From Eulemur rufifrons (Eukaryota; Chordata; Mammalia; Primates; Lemuridae), in contig NC_091012.1 of NCBI RefSeq assembly GCF_041146395.1, forward strand, positions 13,258,193 to 13,322,192: a stretch of DNA of 64,000 nucleotides, given 5' to 3'. The position numbers were made by a program, and so were the translations under genes. This document shows positions 44,283 to 56,661 of this stretch, piece after piece. The number at the start of each line of letters is the position of its first letter. Positions within the stretch are counted from its first letter, which is position 1. The notes beneath the pieces are model-generated. The model did no database searches and was not told where the DNA came from. It was given only the letters and a program-made list of their open reading frames with translations.

Positions 44283-45300
44283 ATATTGCTTTCCTATGTA
44301 TGCTAAAACAAATTGCCACAATGTCAGGATTTAAAACACAGAAATTTGTTTTCTCATGGTTCTGGCATCAGAAGTGCACAACTAGTATCTCAAGGTTGAA
44401 ATAAAGGTGTCAGCGTGGCTGTGCTCCCTCCAGAAGATCTAGAGAAGAATCAGGTCTTACCTGTTCCTGCACTGATGACTGTCAGACTCCCTCTCCTTTT
44501 GCCTGCATCACTCCAATCTCTGCCTCTGTGGTCACATCACCTTCTCTTTTGTCTAACTCAAAATTTCCTTTACATTTTCAGGAGTAAAGGACATGCCATC
44601 CAAAAAATATGCCAAATTGGCATAATGATTATTTTGAGATGAAAATATGGAGAAATTGTTGTTTTGGAAAGGGCTATCAGTTTAACACTTCCTTCATGCC
44701 GCAAGTCAAAAAGTGGTACCATCCATATAACACCCTGAGAAAATAGCTCTTATCATCAGAGACTGGGACTTGAGGGCAGCAATAAACCTGAAAAAATATC
44801 CTTAATGAAGTAACCATTGTCTTCTACTGTTTTTACACCCTCACATACATCTCCTAGTGACTCACCTAGAAATGTATTTTCCCTTGCCAGAGTTTCTTTG
44901 CCCTGTCATTTCTTCTCAAATTTATCATTCTTTGTCTAAAAAGAATAAAAGGATCTTGCTTTGGCCACTTCCTCCAAGAACATTTTCTTGTGAAGATCCC
45001 CATGTATGTGCAAAACTAATAACATTTATATGATTTTCTCTTGTTAATCTGCCTGGTATCAATTTAGTTTCTAGAATCAGCCAAACAACCCACATAAGAG
45101 ATAGTGGGGGAGAGCTGGGAGTGATTTCTGACATAACTAAACATCCCTCTTGTAACGCAAGAGGTAATGGTATTTAGGGACCGTGCCCATAATCCATGGT
45201 AATCTCACCTCAAGATCTTTAATTTAATAACATCTTCAAAGACTTTACTCTATAAGGTAAGTGTCACAGGGTTCAGAAATTAGGACTTGCTATTTTCGGA
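44283..45300 (-). repeat. MLT1-type MaLR LTR, minus strand, split by a later LTR
   Basis: The left part (44283-44640) reads ctaaaacaaattgccacaat, ttctcatggttctggcatca and aaggtgtcagcgtggctgtg. The right part (about 45150-45300) reads tggtaatctcacctcaagat, aacatcttcaaagactttac and ttcagaaattaggacttgc. Together they form one reverse-complemented MaLR LTR. The gap is filled by the element at 44641-45149. Confidence 0.7.
44641..45149 (+). repeat. ERV-like solo LTR inserted in the MLT1 LTR
   Basis: The insertion carries an AATAAA-type signal in aaaagaataaaaggatcttg, followed by ctttggccacttcctccaag and ctcttgttaatctgcctggt, as in the R-U5 part of gammaretrovirus-like LTRs. No internal genes are present. 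The boundaries are approximate, and the family is not named. Confidence 0.55.
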
Positions 45301-45530
45301 AACCATTTCTCAGCCTATGATGGTTCACATCTGCTTCAGAGAAAGACCACATTCCTTGTTTCAGTCTTAGATTTTTCAGTGAAGATCGGTTATTCAGTAA
45401 GTTTTCAGTCAGTATTTGTTAAAATGTTTTCTGCACTGCACTATTTTCTCACCATCAGAGTTTAACGCATAAAAATTATATTATTATTGTTCCAGAAGAC
45501 CCTCCACAGGACCTTAAAGCTTTTTTCCTT
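45301..45530. other. Unassigned spacer
   Basis: No gene or repeat recognised. Confidence 0.35.
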
Positions 45531-46114
45531 AGTTTTTGCATGTTTTAATTTTCTTTTTAGATTGGATGGTTACTATTGATCTATCTTTTTTAATGGATGT
45601 ATCACATTTTATTGATTTGCTCATAAGTCAATGGACATTTGGCTCATTTTCAATTTTTGGCTGTTAAGAACAATGCTGCTATGAACATTGGTGTACAAGT
45701 TTTGGATATTTATTCTTTGTCATATACCTAGAAGTGCAATTGCTACATCATATGATAACTGAACATTAAACCTTTTGGTGAACACCACACTGTCTTCCAA
45801 TGGAGCTGCACCAACTTACATTCCCATCAGAAATGCATAAGGGCTCTAGTTTCTCCACAACCTCTCCACCACTGGTTATAGTTCATCTATTTCATTTTAG
45901 CCCATTTGTCTTCGGCATCAGTTAATCTTTCTTGTGCCAGTTGAAAACTACTGTCGAGGTGCTACAGTATTTTTTTAATTTTAGATTATTATATTTCTAA
46001 ACTCCAGGATTTCTATTTGGTTATTTTTGATAAATTCATTTTCTTGACATTTTCTCTTTGGGGAAATGTTCTCAAATGTTCCTTTACCTTTTAGACTCAA
46101 TTCCCTTTATTGCC
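45531..46114 (-). repeat. Old L1M ORF2 C-terminal fragment, minus strand
   Basis: Reverse-complemented old L1 text is clear: gaacaatgctgctatgaaca, gaagtgcaattgctacatca, cttccaatggagctgcacca and cattcccatcagaaatgcat. It faces the plus-strand L1 that begins at 46115, so two L1 3' ends of different ages sit head to head. Confidence 0.8.
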
Positions 46115-46812
46115 AGAAGTCCCAAAACAACTAATGCTGGTGTGGATGTGGAGAGATAGGAACACTCTTACACTGCTCTTGGGACTGCAAATTAGTACAC
46201 CCCCTGTGGAAAGTAATTTGGAGATAGCTCTAAGAACTAAAAATAGAAATACGATTTCATCCAGCAATCCCACTGCTAGGCATCTACCCAAAGGAAAAAA
46301 AAAAAGACATTCTATAATGAAGACACATGCACTGGAATGTTTATGGCAGCACAATTCACAATCACAAAGTTGTGGAAACAACCCAAGTGCTCATCAACAC
46401 ATGAGTGGATTAATGAAATTTGATATATGTATACCATGGATTGCTACTCAACTACAAAAAAAAAATGATGATCTTGCACCTCTTATATTATCCTGAATAG
46501 AGCTGGAGACCCTCCTTCAAAGTGAAGTATCACAAGAATGGAAAAACAAGCACCACATGTACTCACCATCAAATTGGTACTAACAGATCAACACTAAGGT
46601 GCTCACATGGAAGTAATATTCATTGGGTGCCAGTTAGGTGAAAGGAGGGTGATGGTGTTGAGTAAACTCACAACTAATGGTTGTGGAGCACACTGTATGG
46701 GGGAAGGGCACACTTGTAGTTCTGGCTTGGGAGAGTCAAAGCCATTATATGTAACCAAAATGAATGTACTCCCATAATATTCTGAAATTGAAAATAAAAT
46801 AAAATAAAATAC
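46115..46812 (+). mobile_element. 5'-truncated older lemur L1
   Basis: It begins in the ORF2 C-terminal region (gtcccaaaacaactaatgct) and runs through gtataccatggattgctact and a 3' UTR that differs from the G-rich type: ggagggtgatggtgttgag, gtatgggggaagggcacact. The tail is (aaaat)n at about 46792-46812. The older 3' UTR matches the one at 62215-62432, so both belong to the same older subfamily. Confidence 0.8.
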
Positions 46813-48811
46813 ACATGTGCCTAACACTCATACAGAAACCCTCAGCAAAGACTGAGAAATTTGTGGGTTTCAGGTATTTAAGAAAATCATTTTCAATCAA
46901 TAAGTGACCACTAACTAACCAGGCAGAAAGTTCACAGATCATACATAATAAAGAATACAGAGTTTACAGAACTAGTTGAGAAAAATTAATAAATAAAGAA
47001 AAAGAAGTATAGCGTGCAAGCCACAGATGGCAGCAAACTGAGAGTGTTGGTGGAGTTGATTTCCACAGTTGCCACCTTATGTTATTTGAGATGTGCAGTT
47101 TTAAACTGAAATTTTGTGTCCTACAAAGATATAGAAATGTATGACTCATACAAAAATTTAAGCGAATAGAGACTGTCCCCGAGGAAACCCTGATCATTAT
47201 CTATCCTTAAATTCACAGACTTTTCCATCTCTTGTTTCCATTTCGATATTGAGTTGAACTGCAATGAAAGTTTTCTATTAAATTTTGGTTACTGTATTTT
47301 AGGGATCTAAAATTTTTATTTCATTTTTCTTTCAGTCTTCTTCTTCTTTTTAAGAGCCTGGGGTTTTTCACAGGAAATGAGACAACTTGACTTTAAATAC
47401 AGACTGCACACATATGATAAATACTAAAAAATCTAATCAGAATAGGATTTGCCACTTTGCTTAGATTCAAGATCCAAAGGCAGAAGTGTACTAAAATCTA
47501 CAGAGAGCTTACCTTCTAATAAACAAAATGACAACTGGAACTTACCTGGATCAAGCAATTACAATAGCTCATGTTTTGTCAAGGGCAAACAACTTTTCCC
47601 ATCTTCAATTTCATGAGACATTTTTTAAAATGTCATGTTTACAGTTGTGGATCTAAGATTTGTATTTCCTATTAGAGAAACCAGAGGTCACAGAACTTAT
47701 AAAAGAGTGGACCGCGATCCAAGGATGGCAGGCTGTATATATTAAAAAAAAAAAAAAAAAAAAACAAGAACAAGCAATAGCAAATTAATGAGCTACAGCC
47801 CCAAATAAAATCAAACTCCAAAGTGCCTGGCAAAATGAATGCAATGTGAGTTTTATGTTTTTGCTGTGGCACTGACTTTATTACACAGATGCCAAGATAT
47901 AAAATATAAAAATAAAATGCAATTACATTACATGGATGGAAAAATATTGATACTTACAATGTAGCAGTAATTTTTTTGACTTTAGTTCAATAAAAGAAAA
48001 GGTAGCTGGATTCTACCATGGTTATATTTCATTTTAACTACTGTCTTTGACAAGAGCTGGTCTCTCAATATGACCATGTTTAATGTTCCCTTCCTACAAA
48101 TCTACAGACAAGTAAGGCCAGAATGACATTACTTCACTTCTTAATGTATTTTTCAACATCATCCCTTTACAAGATCATCTATTTACATTTTATTTTTGTT
48201 TCTAAATAATTGTCTCTTGATTTAATAAATCACAGCTTTCTGAAAGCACGCAGGAAGTATACTGAAATTCCAGGAATCTATAAAATGTCTGTGAAAATTA
48301 AATATCTTTGGTATCCAAAGTATCAGATTTATACAACTCTGGCTATTTAATAAAAGAGTATATTTAGGAAAAAAGAAAAATTGGACACACCCCTCAATAG
48401 TACATCCTAGCCTCTGATATGAGAGAATCCAACACAGCCACGCTAGAAGATTTCTTTTCTTCCCCAAGAGGGACAATAAGAAGATGTTGCACAGAGAGGA
48501 CATTCAGCTCATGAAGACATCATGATTTTTATCTTCATGAGTAAGTCATGATAATCCAACTCAATCCACTAATATTTAATAATTTGCTTATGAAGTTTGA
48601 AATTCAGAAAATCCACAATTATACCACTGTATATATTTTAGAATGGATAATAACATTCTGTCTATTATCCATTCCATAATATGAAGAAATAAAACATGCT
48701 TTTTGACAAAGTCATTGAGCTAAAACTCTTGTAATAAACTGTAAATTCTGTCAAATAAATGATTTTGCTGTTACTATTTTATTTTTGACAGAACAGATTG
48801 ATTAATTATTT
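46813..48811. other. Intergenic sequence, no supported gene
   Basis: Two kilobases without a convincing exon or a named repeat. A 20-base-plus A run at about 47742-47764, followed by caagaacaagcaatagcaaa, could mark the tail of a small retroposed sequence, but the body is not recognisable. Confidence 0.35.
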
Positions 48812-49180
<369 letters not shown>

Positions 49181-50150
49181 AAAGATATACAGTTTTAATA
49201 TTAAGTTTTGTTAACAGGGATCAGAAAAGTGCAGAATAGGATATTATAGACAGTGTTCTAGATGTTCTATGATTAATCAATGAGTTCCTGATGAGAAAAA
49301 ATGGGACATATATGTGCCTACTACTAACATTGCAAAAAAAAATCAATGTAATATAAAGTAAAGATGTCACAAGTTTATCACCCTTTTAAACAAGAGAATC
49401 TGAAAACAGAAGAAAACATATTTTAAAATTCTCCCACTTTCTGAAGCCATAATGAAGAAAAACAAAAAAAGAAAATATTTGTTCCCCAGGGTACCAAATT
49501 TTCTCACTCTTACACTAGTCAATTTTCAGGTTCAATTCTCCTTTAAATAACATTGCAGATATTCTATTTGTATGATAATTTAATTTCTTTAAATCTTAAC
49601 CACATATTTATCCATGGATATATCTTAAGGAATTTTCCCAGGTAATCATTATTGTAGATTTATAAATTCTTTAATTAGTGGCAAATTATGTCACTACTCT
49701 AATATGTAAATATTGGCTATGATTTTAATAAGGCAAATAATTGAACATCACATCTGAGAGAAATATAATTACCTTCAACTCATTTTATTTGACAAATTTA
49801 GTTAATCTTCAGATTAGTCTAAATGCTAAAGCATGATGAGCAATTAGATCCATACAAAACTGATCTTATTTTTTAAAATTATTTCACCTAAAAATAAAAA
49901 ATAAAAGTATCATCTATATCCATTGAAATGTCAAGAGATAATGATATCAAATTTTAAAAACTACTTAACCACAAGTAAAAATAACCCAATAAGAACTTGT
50001 ATTTCCTAAGCTGAAAAGACATTTCAGTTGTTGAATTTACTCTCTGAAAACACATAAACCTCTCTTGCATGTTTAAACAGATGATTATTTGAAATTGCTA
50101 TATTTTGTGCTATATATGTTCAACTCATTGAAATAAAATATCTAACATCT
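49181..50150. other. AT-rich intergenic sequence, no feature
   Basis: No gene or recognisable repeat. The sequence is strongly AT-rich throughout. Confidence 0.4.
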
Positions 50151-50640
50151 GTTATCAAACACTGCATTAAATCGATACTCAAATATACAGCTGAAGCCAC
50201 TAGAAGCAACACAATGGCCACAGCTGAAAGAATGAATAAACAAAATGGGCTGCATACATCCAATGAAGTATTATTCACCTTTAAAAATGAAGGGCATTCT
50301 TACACATGATATAACATGGATGAACTTGAGGACATTATTAGAGGTGAAATAACTCAATCAGAAGAAAACAAATAATGTATGATTTCATTATGTGATGTTC
50401 CTGGAGCAACCACATTTATAGAGACAGAAAGAAAAATGGTGGTTGCTAAGAGCTGGGCAGGGAAGAATGTTCAATAGTTACAGAGCTTCAGTTAGGGGAA
50501 GTAAAAGTTGTTTCATAGATGGATAGTGTTGATCATTATAAAGTAATGTGAATGCACTTGATGCCACTATACTGAATGTCCACTTAAAATGTATAACATG
50601 GTAACCTAAATTAATTTAAGGTTGCCCATTAACCTATGGT
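50151..50640 (+). repeat. Old L1M 3' end
   Basis: Text such as ccaatgaagtattattcacc, gatataacatggatgaactt, tgtgatgttcctggagcaac and aatgtataacatggtaacct fits the 3' end of old L1M-type elements on the plus strand. Confidence 0.65.
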
Positions 50641-51032
50641 TATTAAATTATTGAATGACATTTTTTGTTTAAGTGTACAGTCAGATATTCTGTATTTATT
50701 TAAAATTTAATACTTTTCCTGTCACAATTTTTATATTAATTTTGATTTTTTGAATATGGATTGATTGTTTTAAATGTTTGAAATGTGATCAATCTTCAAC
50801 AATGAGGAAGGTTGGAGAAATGGAGAAACAGAAGTCCTCAATCAAGGAAAAGTTAGGAGGGTTTTTAGGACCTTCTGGAAAGTGACACTAAGGGCAAAAA
50901 GTAGGAATTTCATTTAGTTACTATGCATAGAAATTGCATGTTAGAGATATAAAGTTGTGGAGATCACAAAGTTTTGGCAAATGCTGTATATAGTTGGCAA
51001 GAAGAAAGTATATTTCCATGATATAGCAATAG
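50641..51032. other. Unassigned spacer before the older L1
   Basis: No supported feature. The left target site of the older L1 should lie at its right edge, but I could not read a duplication. Confidence 0.35.
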
Positions 51033-53664
51033 TATGATAGACGGTAATGACGTAGTAGTGGGGGATTTTGACACCCCACTGTCTGAAATGGACAGATCCT
51101 CCAAACAAAAAATGAGCAAAGAAATAATGGACTTAAGCAGAGCTCTAGAACAGATGGGTCTAACCGACATCTACAGAACATTCCACCCAAATAAAGCCAA
51201 ATATACTTTCTTCTCAACTCATGGAACTTTCTCCAAAATAGACCACATCCTAGGCCACAAATCAGACCTCAACAAATTTTAAAAAACAGAGATTTTACCA
51301 TGTATCTTCTCAGATCACAGTGGTATAAAACTAGAGATCATTTACAACAGAAATGCTCACCACTTCACAAAATCACAGAAACTAAAATCTATTGCCTAAT
51401 GACTGCTGGGTGAAGGCATACGTTTAGATGGAGATAAAAAATTCTTTGAATTCAATGATAAGGGGACATAAGCTATCAAGACCTGTGCGATACAGCAAAA
51501 AGCATTCCTGAGAGGAAAACTAATAGCATTAAATGCTCACATCCAAAAGTCAGAAAGCTGATCATCAAACTAATAAATTTTCTGAAGGAACTGGAAAAGG
51601 AAGAGAAAATTAATTGTAAACCTAGCAGAAGAAAGAAAATAACTAAGATTAGAGCAGAACTAAATGAAATTGAGAATAAAAAAACTATACAGAAGATCAA
51701 TAAAACAAAAAGCTGGTTTTTAGAAAAGATAAACAAAATTGATAGCCCTCTTGCTAGATTGACAAGAGCTAGAAAGGAAAGGACTTCAATAAACTCAATC
51801 AGAAATGAAAAAGGAGAGGTCACTACAGACATAATGGAAATACAAAAAATTATCTTTGAATACTAGAAAAATCTATATGCCCAAAAGCTACACAATGTGA
51901 ATGAAATGGACAAATCCTTGGAAACACACAACCTCCCTAAGCTCAATCAGAAGGAAATAGAATGCCTGAAAAGACCAATATCAAGCATAGAAATTGGAGC
52001 AACAAAAAAAATCTTCCCCCCCAAAAAGGTCCAGACAAGATGGATTCACATCCGAATTTTAACAGACGTACAAAAAGAGCTCATACATATACTGTAGAAA
52101 TTATTCGACAACATTGAGAAGGATGGTATCCTCTCCAACTCATTCTACAAAGCCAATATCACCTTGACACCAAATCCAGGAAAGGATGTAGCAAAAAAAG
52201 AAAACTACAGACCAATATCCCTCATGAATACACATGCAAAAAGTATAAACAAAATTTTTACAATCTGAATTCAATAGCACATCAAGAAAATAATTCACCA
52301 GGACCAGGTGGGCTTTATCCCAGAAATGCAAGGCTGGTTCAATATACACAAATGTATAAATGTAATTCACTGTATAAATAAAAGCAAGAACAGCAACCAT
52401 ATGATTCTCTGAATACATACAGAAAAAGCATTTGATAAAATCCAGTACACTTTCATGATAAAAACCCTCAACAAAATAGTCATAGATGGAACATTCCTTA
52501 AAATTATTAAGGCCATATATGACAAATCCACAGGCAATATCATATTGAATGGGGAAAAACTGAAAGCATTCCCACTTAGAACTGGAACCAGACAAGAATG
52601 CTCACTATCTCCCCTTCTATTCAACATAGTACTGGAAGTCCTTGCCAGAACAATCAGAGAAGAGAAGGGAATTAAGGGTGTCCAAATGGGCCAGAAGGGC
52701 TCAAACTCTCACTCTTTGCTGATAATATACTATTATATCTAGAAAAGCCCAAGACCTCACTCAGCCAAGAGACTCCTGGAATTGATAAACAGATTCAGTG
52801 AAGTCTCAGGATACAAAATTAATGCACACAAATCAGTGGCATTCATATATGCCAATAACAGTCAAGTTGAAAATCAAATGAAAGACACAACACCTTTGAA
52901 AACAGCATCAAAGAAATTTAAATATTTAGAAATGTATTTAAGGAAAGAGGTGAGAGATATTTATAGGGAGAACTACAAAATACTGAGAAAAGAAATTGTA
53001 CAAGATCTGCACAAATGGAAATCCCTATCATACTAATGGATTGGTTGAATCATTATTGTTAAATGTCCATTCTACCTAAAGTGATCTATAGAATTAATGC
53101 AATGCCTATCAAAATTTCACCATCATTTTTGCATATTTAGAAAACATAATTCTATGCTTAGTCTGGAACCAGAGAAGACCTCCTAAAGCCAAAAAAATCT
53201 TAAGCAAAAACAAAAATTGGGAGGGATCTGTCTGCAAGACTTCAATCTTTACTATGAGGCTAAAGTAACCAACACAATATGGTACTGGCACAAGAACAGA
53301 GAGATACACCTTTGGAATAGTACAGTGATCCCAGATATAAAATCATCGTCACAATGTCATCTAATCTTCAACAAAGCAGACAATAATATATATTAGGGAA
53401 GATAAACTCTATTCAATAAGTGGTGCTGGGAAAACCGAATGTCCACATGCAGAAGATTGAAACTGAATCCTCAACTCTCATGTCTCGCAAAAATGAACTC
53501 ACGTTGGATAACAGCCTTAAACCTAAGGCATGAAACCTTAAGAATTCTGGAAGAAAATGTGGGGAAGACTCTTTTAGACGTTGTCCTAGGCTAAGAATTT
53601 ATAAAAAAGAGCCCCAAAGCAATCACAGCAACAACAAAAATAAACAAATGGGATCTGATCAAAT

Positions 53665-53678
53665 TAAAAAGCTTCTGC
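53665..53678 (+). repeat. Target-site duplication of the nested L1, left copy
   Basis: The 14-bp sequence taaaaagcttctgc is exact here and at 61243-61256. It is ORF2 sequence of the older L1, so it also proves the order of insertion. Confidence 0.9.
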
Positions 53679-55735
53679 GATATATGGCTGGGAAGATGGT
53701 GGAGTGGTGGTGACTGCCTGGATCTGCGCTCCGGTGAGGAAGTCGTTGATCTACACCTGCCACAATGCTAGAGGACCGCTCCCACACAGGAACAGCAGTG
53801 TGAATCCACGGAAAATCAACGTGGGACAAACAGAGCGAGTGAGGTCTGAGGTGAACAAAAATTAGGATCGCGAAACTCTGAGGAATGCGGAACAGACAGT
53901 AGCCAGCGGAGCACGGGTCGGCTGCCACACGCTCCCAGGTGGGGCGGGGGCAGCCTTCTGGGAAAGCGGCTTGCTCTCCTCACTGACCTCCAATCCCAAT
54001 TGTTTGGAGACCTCCCGCAAGCCAGAGCAGAAGCACTGAGGGAGACGTGGGGCATTGCAGACAGGAGACTTTTTTGGGAGAATAGCTTGGAAGCTGGGAA
54101 GTCTCGGCTGAGACAGCCCTTGGCGAGGAGGGACGGACCTGCGCCAGGGGGGAGGGGCACGAAGGATCCTCAATCAGCAAATTGCGTTGTGCCTCTGTGC
54201 TGCTTTTTTCGGCAGTTCTTCAGCCGGTGGACCCCGGCGGCTTTGCTTGCCAGCCCCCCAGCAGTGGCGGTCACTGCCTGCCGGGGAGCCAGTCCCCCTC
54301 CCACCCCGGAGCGCTGCAGGTGCCATCTTGAAAGCAAAGGCGGAACCGCTCGGGAGCCATAAGGTGCTGAGCGGCTCTCTCTGCCCGGCGCTCTCCGCTG
54401 GTCTCTGGGCCCACGCCGGGAGTGCGGTATATGCATGGGTACACTGGGCAGGAGACAATAAAGGGTGAACAACTTGGACCCTGGGGGAATCTCCGCCGGG
54501 GCCGTGCTCAGCGTGAAGGGGCGGAGCTGCGCTAAGATATAAAAAAACAAACAAACAAACAAACAAAAAAACATTGAGTCACCGCTCGGGACCCAACCGA
54601 GCAGGCATGAAGGGGCAGAGCTGAGCTAAGGCGTAAAAACACAATCATTGAGTCGCCGAACTATATACTTCAGATTTGTGTATCTTTTCATTTAGAGATG
54701 TGGTGTGGTTCTGTGTACTTTTGTTTGTGTTCTTTTGTGTTTGTGTTTTTGGGGTTTTTGGTTAGGTTTTTCGTGTTGTTTGTTTGTTTGTTTGTTTTTT
54801 CTCTTTTTTCTTTTTTTTCTCTTCTCTTTTTCTTTTCTCTTTCTTTTCTTTCTTTTCTCTTCTTTTCTTTTTTTTTCTTTCTTCTCTCTTTTTGCCTTCT
54901 AACTGGGAAGCCACGGTGAGGTTTGGAATGGGCCAGGCCCCTGGCTCTGGTACATACCAGAACCTGAGTAGTCACCTCCAATGCCGGTGATCTGTGGGCA
55001 TGCAATCGCCATCTTGGGGCCCACAGCCAAGTCACTGCGGAGCAATAGGGTGACAAGAGGCTCCCTGGATGACCCCCTCCCCTGGTCCACAGACCTTATA
55101 TAGGGGCCCCGCTCATGTGTAAACACTGAATACTTCTCCAGAAGCGAGAGTGTGGAGCCTGGTCCCTGGGGACATTGGGCCAAGGCAGACTTTTGCCCAT
55201 GGGAGCTGCAGCAACTGGGGCGCTGAGCGAGCGAGGGCACCGTCCACTCCCCATAGCTAGTATCTTTCCTGCAGATAGAGACAGAAACCACCGCTATAGA
55301 GGAAGAACCAAAGGGAAACAAACAAACAAAGAGAATTTCGGTCTACTACTAGTGTGGACCCTGCCTGTCTTCTGAAAGACCACAACACAGTGTCCTAACT
55401 CACCAAAGCAGTCTTGGATCACTCCAATCCTCTAGGGTTGCACCCACCAGAAGCAGTCCCCCAACTGAAATAGAAAAAACTCTAAAAAATATACAACAGT
55501 CTCCCCCTCTTGACAAAGGAAGCAATATACCTAGACTGCTTCACAGCCTAAGAACAGAGTACAAAGAGTGCTGTTAACCAGACGAAATCTTTAAGAAAAG
55601 ATCCAACGATAAATCTAGATGGGAAGGGCCCAGCGAAAAAACACAGGGAGCACAAAGAATCAAACGGAAAGCTCACCCCCAAAGAGAAATACCAGCTCTC
55701 AACCATTTGACACAAACCAGACTCAAAACACCAAC
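53679..55735 (+). promoter_or_regulatory. Long L1 5' UTR with pyrimidine-rich segment
   Basis: It begins gatatatggctgggaagatg. The YY1-type core is at 53693-53702 but reads aagatggtgg, a CpG-type change from the copy at 22164. The first kilobase is GC-rich. At 54541-54570 and 54778-54795 there are CAAA/TTTG tetranucleotide runs, and 54796-54895 is almost pure pyrimidine. The copy at 22153 lacks this segment, which accounts for most of the length difference. Confidence 0.75.
54778..54900 (+). repeat. TTTG repeat followed by a 100-base pyrimidine tract
   Basis: Four copies of tttg lead into a run made almost only of C and T, in short ctttt and tcttc words. Such a homopyrimidine strand can form triplex or other non-B structures and is prone to slippage. 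It lies within the L1 5' UTR. Confidence 0.85.
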
Positions 55736-56622
55736 ATGTCACAGGAAGAATTCCAATTATGGATTATAAACAAGCTGAATAATATACAAGAATCAATGGA
55801 TAATCAACACAAAGAAACCACAAAAAAATACAGGATTTGGAATAAAAATTCACTAAAGAAATTGAAATATTGAAGAAAAACCAAACTGAACTCCTAGAAA
55901 TGAAGAATTCACTCAGAGAGCTACAAAGCACTGTGGAATGTCTCAAGAGCAAGGTAGATCAAATAGAGGAAAGAATCTCAGAAATTGAAGATAACTCTTT
56001 CCATCTATATAAGTCAGTCACAGAGATAGATCAAAGAAGTAAGAGAAATGATCTGAGTCTTCAGGAAATGTGGGATTATGTGAAGAAACCTAACTTGAGA
56101 GTTATTGGCATTCCTGAGGGTGAAGAAGACAATAAGCAAGGGTTGGACAAGCTATTTGAAGACATAATCGAGGAAAATTTTCCAGGCCTTGCTAATACTC
56201 TAGACATACAGATTCAAGAAGCTCAAAGGACCCCTGGGAGATTCATAGCAAATAGGAAAACACCACGCCAGGTAGTCATCAGGCTGACCAAAATATCCAC
56301 TAAAGAGTCCCTTCTCCGAGCTGTAAGGAGAAAGAAACAAGTAACTTACAAAGGAAAACCCATCAGAATTACGCCAGATTTCTCAGCTTAAACCTTAGAA
56401 GCAAGAAGTGGTTGGGGCCCCATTTTCACTCTTCTGAAACAGAATAATGCCCAGCCTAGAATCTTGTACCCAGCTAAGCTAAGTTTTCTATACGAAGGAG
56501 AAATTAAGACATTCTCAGATAAACAAAGGTTGAGGGAATTCACCAAGACAAGACCAGCCCTCCAAGAAGTACTCAAAAGAGAGTTACACACGGATCACCA
56601 CAAGAAAGATCCACAAATGTAA
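55736..56622 (+). pseudogene. L1 ORF1, frameshifted
   Basis: The frame starts at MSQEEFQLWI. Loss of bases near 55826-55845 shifts it, and it stops at 55871-55873. The original frame resumes from about 55846 with a coiled coil (Leu and Glu rich), then RVIGIPEGEEDNKQGLDK of the RNA-recognition domain, and RAVRRKKQVTYKGKPIRI. A second break is the TAA at 56389-56391, before the C-terminal part (YPAKLSFLYEGEIKTF) ends at 56620-56622. Confidence 0.85.
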
Positions 56623-56661
56623 AACTACTTAAGAGCTAAAGATCAAATTCCAGATACCACA

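Noticed and set aside
53694..54574. Overlapping minus-strand frames of over 100 codons in a GC-rich region
   Set aside because: They sit antisense in the L1 5' UTR, overlap in several frames and show no protein family.
54698..54990. Phe- and Ser-rich open frames on the plus strand and Lys/Glu-rich ones on the minus strand
   Set aside because: They come from the pyrimidine tract in the L1 5' UTR. Three overlapping plus-strand frames are all open because C/T-only DNA contains no stop codon.
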